A DNA stretch of 64,000 nt, taken from CAVVEQ01 sp963804865 (GTDB lineage Bacteria > Chloroflexota > Anaerolineae > Anaerolineales > Anaerolineaceae). A program made the translations under genes and the position numbers. A model generated the notes under the pieces. It saw only the letters and a program-made list of their open reading frames with translations. It did no database searches and was not told where the DNA came from. The stretch covers positions 124,001-188,000 of the forward strand of contig CAWDSH010000042.1 of NCBI GenBank assembly GCA_963804865.1, written 5' to 3'. Positions 17,520 to 25,395 of this stretch are shown here, piece by piece; within the stretch, counting starts at the first letter, position 1; the number at the start of each line of letters is the position of its first letter.

Positions 17520-18518
17520 ATGAAAGCATTGATAAAAAAGCTGGTCGAGACGAACAGCCCGTCAGGTTTTGAATCAGCGGTAAGGGAAGTGATAAGAAAT
17601 GAAATAAAACCACAAAAGGGTGACGTGGATGCGCTAGGCAACCTGATCATTCGCATGGGGAATAAAACCAGGGATGGATCGCGGGTGATGCTGGCTGCCC
17701 ATATGGATGAGATTGGCGTCATGGTCAGCCACGTGGACGAGAATGGTTTCGCGCGCTTTTCACCATTGGGGGGAGGCGTGCGTCCTCATACATGTTTTGG
17801 CGGGCGGGTGCAATTTCTCAATGGCGCTCATGGCGTGATCAATGGCGAATTAATGGAGAGCCCGGAAAAAGTAGTCCCTATTGATAAACTATTCATTGAT
17901 ACGGGAGCCAAAAGCAAAAAAGATTGTCCCGTGCAAGTTGGTGACGTTGGCGTCTTCGAGCGCCCTTTCCTTGACCTTGGCGATCGCCTGGTATCAAAGG
18001 CGATGGATGACCGTATTGGTTGTGCGGTTTTAATCGAAGTCATGAGACAAATTAAGAAAACTCCTCATGAATTGATCTGTGTATTCAGCACGCAGGAGGA
18101 AGTGGGTTTACGCGGCGCAACTGGAGCGGCATACGGGATCGATCCGGATATCGGCATTTCCCTGGATGTCACTGCCTGGGGTGATACCCCCAAGGGTTTG
18201 AAGATGGCCGTGGCCTTGGGAAAAGGTCCAGCGATAAAAGTGCGGGATGGCGGCATGATCGCTGATCCCCGCCTGGTGGACCTTATGGTCAGCACTGCGA
18301 AAAAAGGCCGCATCCCCTATCAACTTGAAATTCTTGAAGGAGGCACAACCGATGCGCGCGTGATGCAGATCACCCGGGCAGGTGTGCCTTCGGGATGCAT
18401 TTCCATCCCCTGCCGGTATGTGCATTCGCCATCCGAAATGGTTGATTACCAGGATGTCCAAAATGCGGTGAAATTACTGATCGGGATTCTAAGCCAGCCC
18501 ATCCATTTAGAGGTATGA
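17520..18518 (+). CDS. M42 family aminopeptidase, copy 3
   Basis: 332 residues from ATG 17520, which is preceded by GGGAG; a longer in-frame start at 17469 would overlap copy 2 and has no site. Motifs are intact: AAHMDEIGVM, KAMDDRIG, TQEEVGLRGA, SLDVTAWGDTP, GGTTDARVM, CRYVHSPSE. Together with copies 1 and 2 it suggests an investment in intracellular peptide turnover, consistent with an anaerobe importing oligopeptides through a transporter like the one at 2-5872; that link is inference. Confidence 0.9.
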   Translation: MKALIKKLVETNSPSGFESAVREVIRNEIKPQKGDVDALGNLIIRMGNKTRDGSRVMLAAHMDEIGVMVSHVDENGFARFSPLGGGVRPHTCFGGRVQFLNGAHGVINGELMESPEKVVPIDKLFIDTGAKSKKDCPVQVGDVGVFERPFLDLGDRLVSKAMDDRIGCAVLIEVMRQIKKTPHELICVFSTQEEVGLRGATGAAYGIDPDIGISLDVTAWGDTPKGLKMAVALGKGPAIKVRDGGMIADPRLVDLMVSTAKKGRIPYQLEILEGGTTDARVMQITRAGVPSGCISIPCRYVHSPSEMVDYQDVQNAVKLLIGILSQPIHLEV

Positions 18519-18536
18519 TTTTATTGAAAAGGTAAA

Positions 18537-18872
18537 ATGGTGAAAAAAGAAGCGCCTGGATCTTCCAAAAAGAATAGTCCTTTACGATTTCCTAAATGGC
18601 TTAACCTTCAATCCGGTGTCATCCTGGTGGTGATCACCCTCTTTGTGGTCATGCTGTTTTGGAGTGAAGGCCTGGCGCGCTTATTATTCCCGGGGATTAT
18701 TGGGTCCTTTCCGCCCACCCCAACCCCTTCGGCATTGCTTGATGTTACCAGCGCTGTTCCTGCAGAATTGCTTGAGACCGGCTCCCAAACCAATGCCATC
18801 GTCATCGGCGGCGGTATCCTGGTATTAATTGTTGTGATCGGTATAGTGACCCATCTGCGCAGCCAGCGTTGA
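18537..18872 (+). CDS. Small membrane protein with two helices, unknown function
   Basis: 111 residues: a basic N-terminus (KKEAPGSSKKN), a membrane helix (~28-46), an outer loop with a short Pro/Thr stretch (FPPTPTPS), and a second helix (~83-103) ending LRSQR. No family recognised. It begins 18 bp after the third M42 gene and ends before a terminator, so it is probably the last gene of that operon. Confidence 0.6.
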   Translation: MVKKEAPGSSKKNSPLRFPKWLNLQSGVILVVITLFVVMLFWSEGLARLLFPGIIGSFPPTPTPSALLDVTSAVPAELLETGSQTNAIVIGGGILVLIVVIGIVTHLRSQR

Positions 18873-18897
18873 AACTTTTTCTTTGCATGAGACGTAA

Positions 18898-18928
18898 ATA
18901 GAGTGGCGGCATACGCCATTCTATTTTT
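18898..18928 (+). terminator. Rho-independent terminator after the M42 operon
   Basis: ATAGAGTGGCG pairs with CGCCATTCTAT (one G.U) around a 5-nt loop and is followed by TTTTT. Confidence 0.8.
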
Positions 18929-18944
18929 CTAACGGAGGTTAATC

Positions 18945-20351
18945 ATGAAAGCTTTTTCTTCGAACGTATGGGGGCGTATAGGTTTGGTTGTTCTGATGAC
19001 AACCATCCTGGTGTTTGGGGGAACAAGAGCTGTATATGCAGCTGAAGTTGAAACAGATGGGATCATTTCTGCGAACGAAACCATCGACGATGATGTTCTC
19101 CTGACTGCAGAAACCATCCGCATGGATGGAACAGTCAACGGAATCCTGTTGGCAGCTGGTAGTTCTGTGACCATCAACGGCACGATCAACGGTGACGCAT
19201 TTCTCTTTGGGGATAAAATCACTCTCAATGAGGGATCGGTGATCACCGGCAACCTGTTCGTGGGTGCCTCAAGCATCACCATGGATGCCACCGTGCTGGG
19301 CAGCGTATTCACCGGCGGAAACTCGCTGGTGTTTGGAGATATGGCATCGGTAGCACGGAATGTGTATTTCGGTGGGTATTCCCTGGAGACTGCTACGGGT
19401 TCATCCATTGGTACGGATCTTCTCGCGGGCGGTTACCAGCTAATCTTGAATGGGATCATTGGCCGGGATCTGCAGGCGGGAGCCGGTGCCATTGAGTTGA
19501 ATGGCACTGTCGGCAGAAATGCCAGGCTCGAAGTCGCCAGTCCTGGCGCGGAACAATGGACGATGCGCGGTGTTTACGGCGTACCTCAAAATATCGAACC
19601 CGGATTAAGAATCTCGGAAGATGCTGTCATCAACGGGAAATTGGTTTACACAAGCCCGGTTGAGCAGGGGAGCACCATCAAAGGCAATATCGCGGAGTCC
19701 CTGGTGTACCAGACTCCCATCCCTGAAAGATCAGGGACCGATCAAATTCCCTATAGACATCAACCCGGCGTTAAAGTTGAACCTACCGGTGTCCTGGCCA
19801 TTCATTGGATTTGGCAGGTCTTACGCGATCTGATCACTCTCTTTGCACTTGGTGCACTGGCACTCTGGCTGATCCCAGGGTTTTTCCGCAGGATTTCAGC
19901 CCAATTACGGGCACAACCCGTGCAATCCCTTGGGTATGGTTTCCTTGTGATCCTCCTTGGATTCACTGCCATTGCCATCCTCCCGTGGTTCTTCGTCCTC
20001 ATTGGTCTGCTGGTCTCCGCCCTTTCGCTGGGTGGGCTGGTACTTACCTGGTTTGTGGTGTTAGGTCTGGCCTTGACCCTGATCGTGGCGCTCTTCCTGT
20101 TCATGGTATTTACAGGCAGTGTGATATTCGCAGCCTATGCAGCCGGGGAAGCCATCCTGAGTAAAACTGACGAGATCACTGGCGGCAGGCGTTACGTGGC
20201 ATTGCTGCTGGGTGTATTCCTTTATGTACTGGCGAGTTCTGTACCTTTGATCGGTTGGTTGATCAGCATCCTCGCCTCATTGATAGGCTTGGGAGCCATG
20301 TGGAATGCTTACCGTGCTTTTCGTGGCGATAAAAAATTAGCTAAAGTTTGA
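18945..20351 (+). CDS. Exported bactofilin-like repeat protein with C-terminal membrane helices
   Basis: 468 residues. A signal peptide (~1-32, ending VYAAE) is followed by ~170 residues of polymer-forming, bactofilin-like beta-helix repeats (IRMDGTVNGILLAAGSSVTINGTINGDAFLFGDKI...), with G-V/I-x-G turns every ~15-20 residues. After a linker, three or four membrane helices occupy ~285-450. Bactofilins normally polymerise in the cytoplasm; here the signal peptide places the beta-helix outside. ATG 18945 has a GGAGG site. The function may be scaffolding of the envelope. It is convergent with the polysaccharide operon across a shared terminator. Confidence 0.75.
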   Translation: MKAFSSNVWGRIGLVVLMTTILVFGGTRAVYAAEVETDGIISANETIDDDVLLTAETIRMDGTVNGILLAAGSSVTINGTINGDAFLFGDKITLNEGSVITGNLFVGASSITMDATVLGSVFTGGNSLVFGDMASVARNVYFGGYSLETATGSSIGTDLLAGGYQLILNGIIGRDLQAGAGAIELNGTVGRNARLEVASPGAEQWTMRGVYGVPQNIEPGLRISEDAVINGKLVYTSPVEQGSTIKGNIAESLVYQTPIPERSGTDQIPYRHQPGVKVEPTGVLAIHWIWQVLRDLITLFALGALALWLIPGFFRRISAQLRAQPVQSLGYGFLVILLGFTAIAILPWFFVLIGLLVSALSLGGLVLTWFVVLGLALTLIVALFLFMVFTGSVIFAAYAAGEAILSKTDEITGGRRYVALLLGVFLYVLASSVPLIGWLISILASLIGLGAMWNAYRAFRGDKKLAKV

Positions 20352-20370
20352 AGCTAATACATATAGATAT

Positions 20371-20405
20371 AAAAATCGCGGAGAGGATTATCTCCGCGAT
20401 TTTTG
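20371..20405. terminator. Bidirectional terminator between convergent genes
   Basis: AAAAATCGCGGAGA pairs with TCTCCGCGATTTTT, giving an A/T-tailed stem that can stop transcription from either side. Confidence 0.9.
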
Positions 20406-21699
20406 TTATATGGGTATCGCCATGAAAGGAATCAGCATTTCCTCCGAACTTAATCCCCCGTGCCGGCTGACCTGCCTGCTTTCTTTTTTATTCCACCACC
20501 AGTACGCATTTCTATGTGCCAGGACGGTCAGATCACCCACCCTTTCCATCAGCCTGGGATGTTTTTGACCTTTGCCAAATAGACCAGCATCAACTGCCTG
20601 CACTGAGGGTAATACCTGAAAATCATCCCCCCAGTTTTTCTTGATATACGCTTTCAGGGTTTTCTCAGTCCCCGATCGGGTGTAAAGGAATGCCAGCCGG
20701 TTTTCGCAGGTCGGCATGATGGTCAGCATATCGGTCAGCTTTGCGTGATCCACCAGGTTGTATCTGGGCTGATAAGGTGTTGAGATCTGACCGTGATCGG
20801 CGCAGATGAGCAAGAGATTATCACCCTTGCTGTTCGCGGTGATGACCCCCAGAATACTTTCAAGCTGGCGGCTGAATTGCATGAATTCCAGCAGCGTCCG
20901 CCGGTCCTGCGGGCTGAAACGATGCTCCAGGAGATCCAGGTCTGGCCAGTAAACATTAATATACATTTTCTGATCCGGCTTTTTAGAGATGAGGTCACTG
21001 AGCGTTACCCACATGTCACTCATCGTGAGGTAGGCATGGTTTTCCACATCCGGCATGAGCATCATGGATAAACCGGAGCGGGCAATCGAATAATGCTGAA
21101 AAGCGTGCGCTTCCACGCCATTTTTGGTTAAATGTGATCCCAAAGTAGGCAAGGGGAGGAATGTTTCCGGCAGGAATCCGGCGCGGCGCAATCCACCCGG
21201 ATCGCCACCCAAGGCTGAAGCAGAGTGATTGATCATATTGGCGGTCACGCCAAATTCTTTCAGCCACATCTCGTAACCGATGACGCCATGCGACGCAGGA
21301 GGCTGCCCCGTCCACAAGCTGGTGATCGCGGTGGAGGTGGTGCTGGGAGCGGTGCTGGTGAGTGCGAAAAGCTCACCTTTTTCCACCAGGCGGCTCCAGA
21401 TGGGTGATAGCGTCGCGCAATCTCCACCCGGTAGAAAACGCTCGAAAAAGCGATAAGCCCAATCCGTCCACCACGATGAGGATGACTTTTTTATAGGAAG
21501 ACGCGAGAGGTTTGAAGTATTCCGCTGCCAGCGGCTGCTGACCCATGGCAGGGATTTCCAGCCAGCGGCAGATGCTTGCGGGCAGGTTCACCAGGGAATG
21601 ACCGTCATAGGCCGGTACCACCATGCCTTTGCCGAGGGTGATTCCCTCCAATTTACCTTTCAGTAATTTAGGAAGTTGCGATTCAATTCGATTTGTCAT
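20406..21699 (-). pseudogene. Type I phosphodiesterase/nucleotide pyrophosphatase (alkaline phosphatase superfamily), frameshifted
   Basis: Two minus-strand frames make one ~430-residue enzyme. The N-terminal part (21699 to ~21450) contains VILIVVDGLGLSLF, the first metal-site Asp. The rest contains the nucleophile region LTSTAPSTTSTAITSLWTG and the metal site LLICADHGQ. Removing one C near 21450 restores a continuous reading (...LSLF-ERFLPGG...WSRLVEKGELFAL). Such enzymes hydrolyse phosphodiester or pyrophosphate bonds of nucleotides or lipids. It is the last gene of the surface-polysaccharide operon. Either it is a recent pseudogene or there is one base error. Confidence 0.75.
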
Positions 21700-21732
21700 A
21701 GAAATCAGCTTAAAAAACGAAATGAGGAAAAC

Positions 21733-22803
21733 TTAATAATCAACCATGAAATCTAAATATTGATCTACCATGTACTCAACATCGAACATGGATTCAGCCT
21801 GGAGGCGGGCAGATTTCCTGAAACCAGCTTGATCATCCAGGATTTTCGCTGCGGCGACAGCCAATTCTTCAGGATCTGCTGATTCGAGTTTTGAAAAATC
21901 TGCCCCATAGGGTTTTATGGCTCCAGCTTTCTCACCAACCATCTCTATTAACGCACCGGTATCATAACTGATCACAGGCAGCCCGCATGCCAGGGCTTCG
22001 ATGACTGAATTGGGGCAGGCAGCTTTGATATCTGCAGAAAAGAGCAGGTGGGCGGAGCGGCAGAAGCCGGGGATCTGGTCGCGGGTCACTATCCCTTGCC
22101 AGGAAATCCATCCGAGCGATTCATATTTGCTGCGTAATTCTGCGGAGGCGTCACCGATCACTACCAATTCAACTTGCCGGTCAGTTTCATTTTTGAATGC
22201 TTTTGAAAACTGAATTGCGTTATCCAAACCGACGTGGTAGCCGCCTTCGAAACGACCTTCAATAACTAAAAGGCGGATGCAATCAGAGGGCGTTTTTTCG
22301 CCACCTTCAGGGGAGTAAGCGGCCAGGTCAACGCCATTGTAGATCACGCTGGATGGAGCATTCACTTTTCCATAAACATCATTCCACCACTTTTCGGTGA
22401 AATGACTTTGATAGATGATTCCATCTGCCAGAGAATGCCGGATGGTAGCCAATACCCAATTGTTGAACTCAGCTCTCAGGTAGTGACGCATCCCGGTATT
22501 CGTCTTTCGATGCACCCAGTTCATACCATTAAGTCGTTGAACGATGCGAATGCCCTTTTTTTTCGCCCGCCACAACAAATCCAGTCTTCGCGTTCCACCA
22601 ATGACCAGGATGCAATGCGTTCCCATTTTCAACGGATCTGAATGCGCGGTCATACCGCGGGCTTCCAGGCCTTTCGTGATCCGCGCCCGGAAGGATGCGG
22701 GCCCGCCGATGCCTTTGTGCTCAGGCAGGATGCAAATGGAGCTGCCGGGAGGTAGCTGTCTTGTGGAATTCAATTGTTTGCTAAGGTCGCTGTTTGTCAT
22801 CAA
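21733..22803 (-). CDS. Glycosyltransferase family 4 (GT-B fold)
   Basis: 356 residues with a retaining GT-B glycosyltransferase layout. The N-terminal acceptor domain contains RRLDLLWRAKKKGIRIVQRLNG, the donor domain SVIYNGVDLAAYSP, and the nucleotide-sugar site IKAACPNSVIEALACGLPVISYDTG (the E-x7-E motif is partly altered). The start overlaps the end of wecB by 23 bp, so translation is coupled. With the UDP-ManNAc/ManNAcA genes upstream it probably adds a sugar to a surface polymer; the sugar is not determinable. Confidence 0.82.
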   Translation of the reverse strand: MMTNSDLSKQLNSTRQLPPGSSICILPEHKGIGGPASFRARITKGLEARGMTAHSDPLKMGTHCILVIGGTRRLDLLWRAKKKGIRIVQRLNGMNWVHRKTNTGMRHYLRAEFNNWVLATIRHSLADGIIYQSHFTEKWWNDVYGKVNAPSSVIYNGVDLAAYSPEGGEKTPSDCIRLLVIEGRFEGGYHVGLDNAIQFSKAFKNETDRQVELVVIGDASAELRSKYESLGWISWQGIVTRDQIPGFCRSAHLLFSADIKAACPNSVIEALACGLPVISYDTGALIEMVGEKAGAIKPYGADFSKLESADPEELAVAAAKILDDQAGFRKSARLQAESMFDVEYMVDQYLDFMVDY

Positions 22804-23926
22804 AATTCAGAAGAGCCCGGACGATCTTTTTTGCAGCATGACCATCACCGAAGGGATTGGCTGCGTGCGCCATGGCTGCCCAGGCGTGTTCGTCATCAAG
22901 CAGCAGACTCGCCTGGGTGAAGATCTCTTTGAAATTGGTACCCACCAGCTTTAAAACCCCGGCTTCCAACCCTTCTGGTCGCTCGGTGACTTGCCGTAAG
23001 ACCAAAGTTGGCTTGCCCAAACCAGTGGCCTCCTCCTGGATTCCGCCCGAGTCGGTGAGCACCAGTTTTGCAGCTTTAAGTAAATGCACCAGGCTCAGGT
23101 ACTCCAATGGCGGGAGCAGGGTAATATTGGGTATCCCCTTGAGTAACCTCCGTACCGGATCCTGGATGTTTGGATTGAGATGCACCGGGTAAAGCAATTC
23201 AATGCGCTGCCGGTATTTTTCCGCAAGCTGTTGAAGTGCTTTGCAGATATCTTCGATGGGTTTGCCGAAGTTCTCCCGACGATGAGCCGTGATGAGGATG
23301 AGCTCTTTGCCACCAGGCCGGATATCCAATTTCCTGAGCAGGTCAACGACTTCCTTTGGTGCAGGCCTGGAACCAATAAAATTGAGCGCATCGATCACGG
23401 GATTGCCTGTAACAGAGATACGCCAGTCCGGGACACCTTCATGGAGCAGGTTCTGACGGGCATGCGCGGTTGGCGCAAAATGCAGGTCGGTGGTCACTCC
23501 CGCGATACGACGGTTTATCTCCTCGGGGAAAGGCTGCCAGCGGTCACCGGTGCGCAAGCCTGCTTCCACGTGACCAACGCGGATATGGCGGTAAAATGCC
23601 GCCAAAGATGCTGCCATCACCGTGGTCGTATCGCCTTGCACAAGGACCCAATCCGGATCGACCTTCTCCAACACCGGATCAATATGCGTCATAAGCTCAG
23701 CGGTCAACCGGGAGAGGTTTTGATTTGGGCGCATCAAATTTAGATCGATATCAGGCTTGATCTTGAAGAGATCCAGAACCTGGTCCAGCATTTCACGATG
23801 CTGGGCAGTGACGCAGACAAGCGACTCAATACCTTTTGTCGCTTCCAACTCCTTTAATACCGGGGCCATCTTAACTGCTTCGGGGCGGGTACCAAAAATG
23901 GAAAGAACACGCAATTTTTTAGTCAT
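22781..23926 (-). CDS. wecB: UDP-N-acetylglucosamine 2-epimerase (non-hydrolysing)
   Basis: 381 residues, normal length. It converts UDP-GlcNAc (made by GlmU) to UDP-ManNAc in the cytoplasm. Family motifs include LSIFGTRPEAVKMAPV at the N-terminus, VQGDTTT, VGHVEAGLRTGD, TAHRRENFG and LTDSGGIQEEA. It lies between the dehydrogenase that oxidises its product and the glycosyltransferase, defining a UDP-ManNAcA pathway. ATG 23926; 51 bp separate it from the upstream gene. Confidence 0.95.
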   Translation of the reverse strand: MTKKLRVLSIFGTRPEAVKMAPVLKELEATKGIESLVCVTAQHREMLDQVLDLFKIKPDIDLNLMRPNQNLSRLTAELMTHIDPVLEKVDPDWVLVQGDTTTVMAASLAAFYRHIRVGHVEAGLRTGDRWQPFPEEINRRIAGVTTDLHFAPTAHARQNLLHEGVPDWRISVTGNPVIDALNFIGSRPAPKEVVDLLRKLDIRPGGKELILITAHRRENFGKPIEDICKALQQLAEKYRQRIELLYPVHLNPNIQDPVRRLLKGIPNITLLPPLEYLSLVHLLKAAKLVLTDSGGIQEEATGLGKPTLVLRQVTERPEGLEAGVLKLVGTNFKEIFTQASLLLDDEHAWAAMAHAANPFGDGHAAKKIVRALLNFDDKQRP

Positions 23927-23977
23927 AGGTGGATAGGCACAATTCGAATCCGCTGAGAGATGTGTGACGGGAGAAAA

Positions 23978-25249
23978 CTATTTTCGACCCCCCAGTTTTA
24001 ATAATCTGAAACCGGCATTTTCCCAGCTCACTTTTTCCCAGCCATTTACGGTATCAATGGCAGTACGGGCGGTCGTTAAACTGCTGATCTGGGAGGGATT
24101 CAATGTTATCAATTCGGTATGACCGACCAACAGAAGCAGCAAATCGGCATCAGCAATTGAATCGTTGAATACTGCGCTGCTTATTCCAGCTGGTGGTTCA
24201 CCTTTGAGAAATGGATCGTAGGCAGTTACCTTAGCACCAGCTTCCTGTAATAATCGGATGATTTCGATCGCCGGGCTCTCCCGCATGTCGTCCACATCGG
24301 GTTTGTATGATAATCCAAGGGCTGCGATCTTTTTACCGCCAAGACTGCCGATCGCTTGTCCAACCAGTTTGACCACAAATTCAGGCTGAGAATCGTTGAC
24401 CTTTCTGGCCGTGCTGATCAACGGGGTGATATCGGGCGCTGCTTCCACCAGGAACCATGGATCCACACTGATACAGTGACCACCCACGCCAGGCCCCGGA
24501 GAAAGGATTTTCACCCGTGGATGGCGATTGGCGATGCTGATTGCTTCCCAAATATCCACACCAAACCTGTCAGCCAGGCGGGCAAATTCATTGGCTATGG
24601 CAATATTCACATCCCTGTAGGTGTTTTCCATTAATTTAACCATCTCGGCGGTGGTCGCGTGGGTGAGAATGATCTCACCACGCACAAAAATTGCATAGAG
24701 ATCGCGCCCTGCTTCAGCGGAAGCCCGGTCGATGCCACCGATGACCCGTGCATTTTCGATCAATTCGCGCAGGATCTGACCGGGGAGGACTCTTTCGGGG
24801 GAATACGCCAACAGAAAATCCTCCCCAGCTTTTAATCCAGAGCTTTCAAGGATGGGTTTTACCAAATTTATTGTCGTTTGGGGTGGGGAGGTCGACTCAA
24901 GGATTACCAGGTTGCCCTTTTTTAGATGAGGAACGATGGATTGCGTCGCTGCTTTTACGAAGCTGAGGTCAGCTTTTTTTTCTTCATAAAATGGTGTTGG
25001 TACGGCAATGATGAAGGCGTCCGCGGATTCAGGTTCCTGGCTGATCCGCAAATTATCGGAGTGGATGGCGGCTTCGACGAGTGTCCGGAGTCCCGGCTCA
25101 TAGAGATGCAGTTCTCCGTTTCGCAAGCCTCTCACGATCTGTGGATTGGTATCCACACCGATGACCTTTATACCATGCGTGGCAAATGTGCTTGCAGTCG
25201 GTAAACCGATATACCCCAATCCCAGGACGCAAATTTTATTAAATTTCAA
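23978..25249 (-). CDS. wecC: UDP-N-acetyl-D-mannosamine dehydrogenase family (UDP-glucose/GDP-mannose dehydrogenase superfamily)
   Basis: 423 residues from TTG 25249, which has a GAGGG site 6 nt upstream (a TTG at 25261 overlaps that site). It has an N-terminal Rossmann fold VLGLGYIGLPTASTFA, a central helical domain, and the catalytic-Cys segment PGPGVGGHCISVDPW. Two NAD-dependent oxidations turn UDP-ManNAc into UDP-ManNAcA. Assignment to WecC rather than a UDP-glucose dehydrogenase rests mainly on the adjacent epimerase gene. It is the first gene of the minus-strand polysaccharide operon; a TATAAT (ATTATA at 25280-25285) lies upstream. Confidence 0.88.
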   Translation of the reverse strand: MKFNKICVLGLGYIGLPTASTFATHGIKVIGVDTNPQIVRGLRNGELHLYEPGLRTLVEAAIHSDNLRISQEPESADAFIIAVPTPFYEEKKADLSFVKAATQSIVPHLKKGNLVILESTSPPQTTINLVKPILESSGLKAGEDFLLAYSPERVLPGQILRELIENARVIGGIDRASAEAGRDLYAIFVRGEIILTHATTAEMVKLMENTYRDVNIAIANEFARLADRFGVDIWEAISIANRHPRVKILSPGPGVGGHCISVDPWFLVEAAPDITPLISTARKVNDSQPEFVVKLVGQAIGSLGGKKIAALGLSYKPDVDDMRESPAIEIIRLLQEAGAKVTAYDPFLKGEPPAGISSAVFNDSIADADLLLLLVGHTELITLNPSQISSLTTARTAIDTVNGWEKVSWENAGFRLLKLGGRK

Positions 25250-25279
25250 CTTATCCCTCAATCGAAAAGGTTATCTGGG

Positions 25280-25285
25280 ATTATA
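25280..25285 (-). promoter_or_regulatory. -10 box upstream of the polysaccharide operon
   Basis: TATAAT on the minus strand lies ~30 nt before the wecC start. No -35 of good quality is seen. Confidence 0.4.
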
Positions 25286-25360
25286 TCTCATTCATGAAGG
25301 GGGAGTTTGGGTGAGAAAGTTGATTCTTATCGAAAAATCAACCTTGCTTGTCCATCTCAC

Positions 25361-25389
25361 TTGCCTGCATATCAGCCACGTGATACACT
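25361..25389 (+). promoter_or_regulatory. Leaderless promoter of the receiver/transposase-like gene
   Basis: TTGCCT (25361-25366), a 17-bp spacer and TACACT (25384-25389) are followed by 6 nt and the start ATG. No Shine-Dalgarno is present. Confidence 0.7.
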
Positions 25390-25395
25390 TTTATT

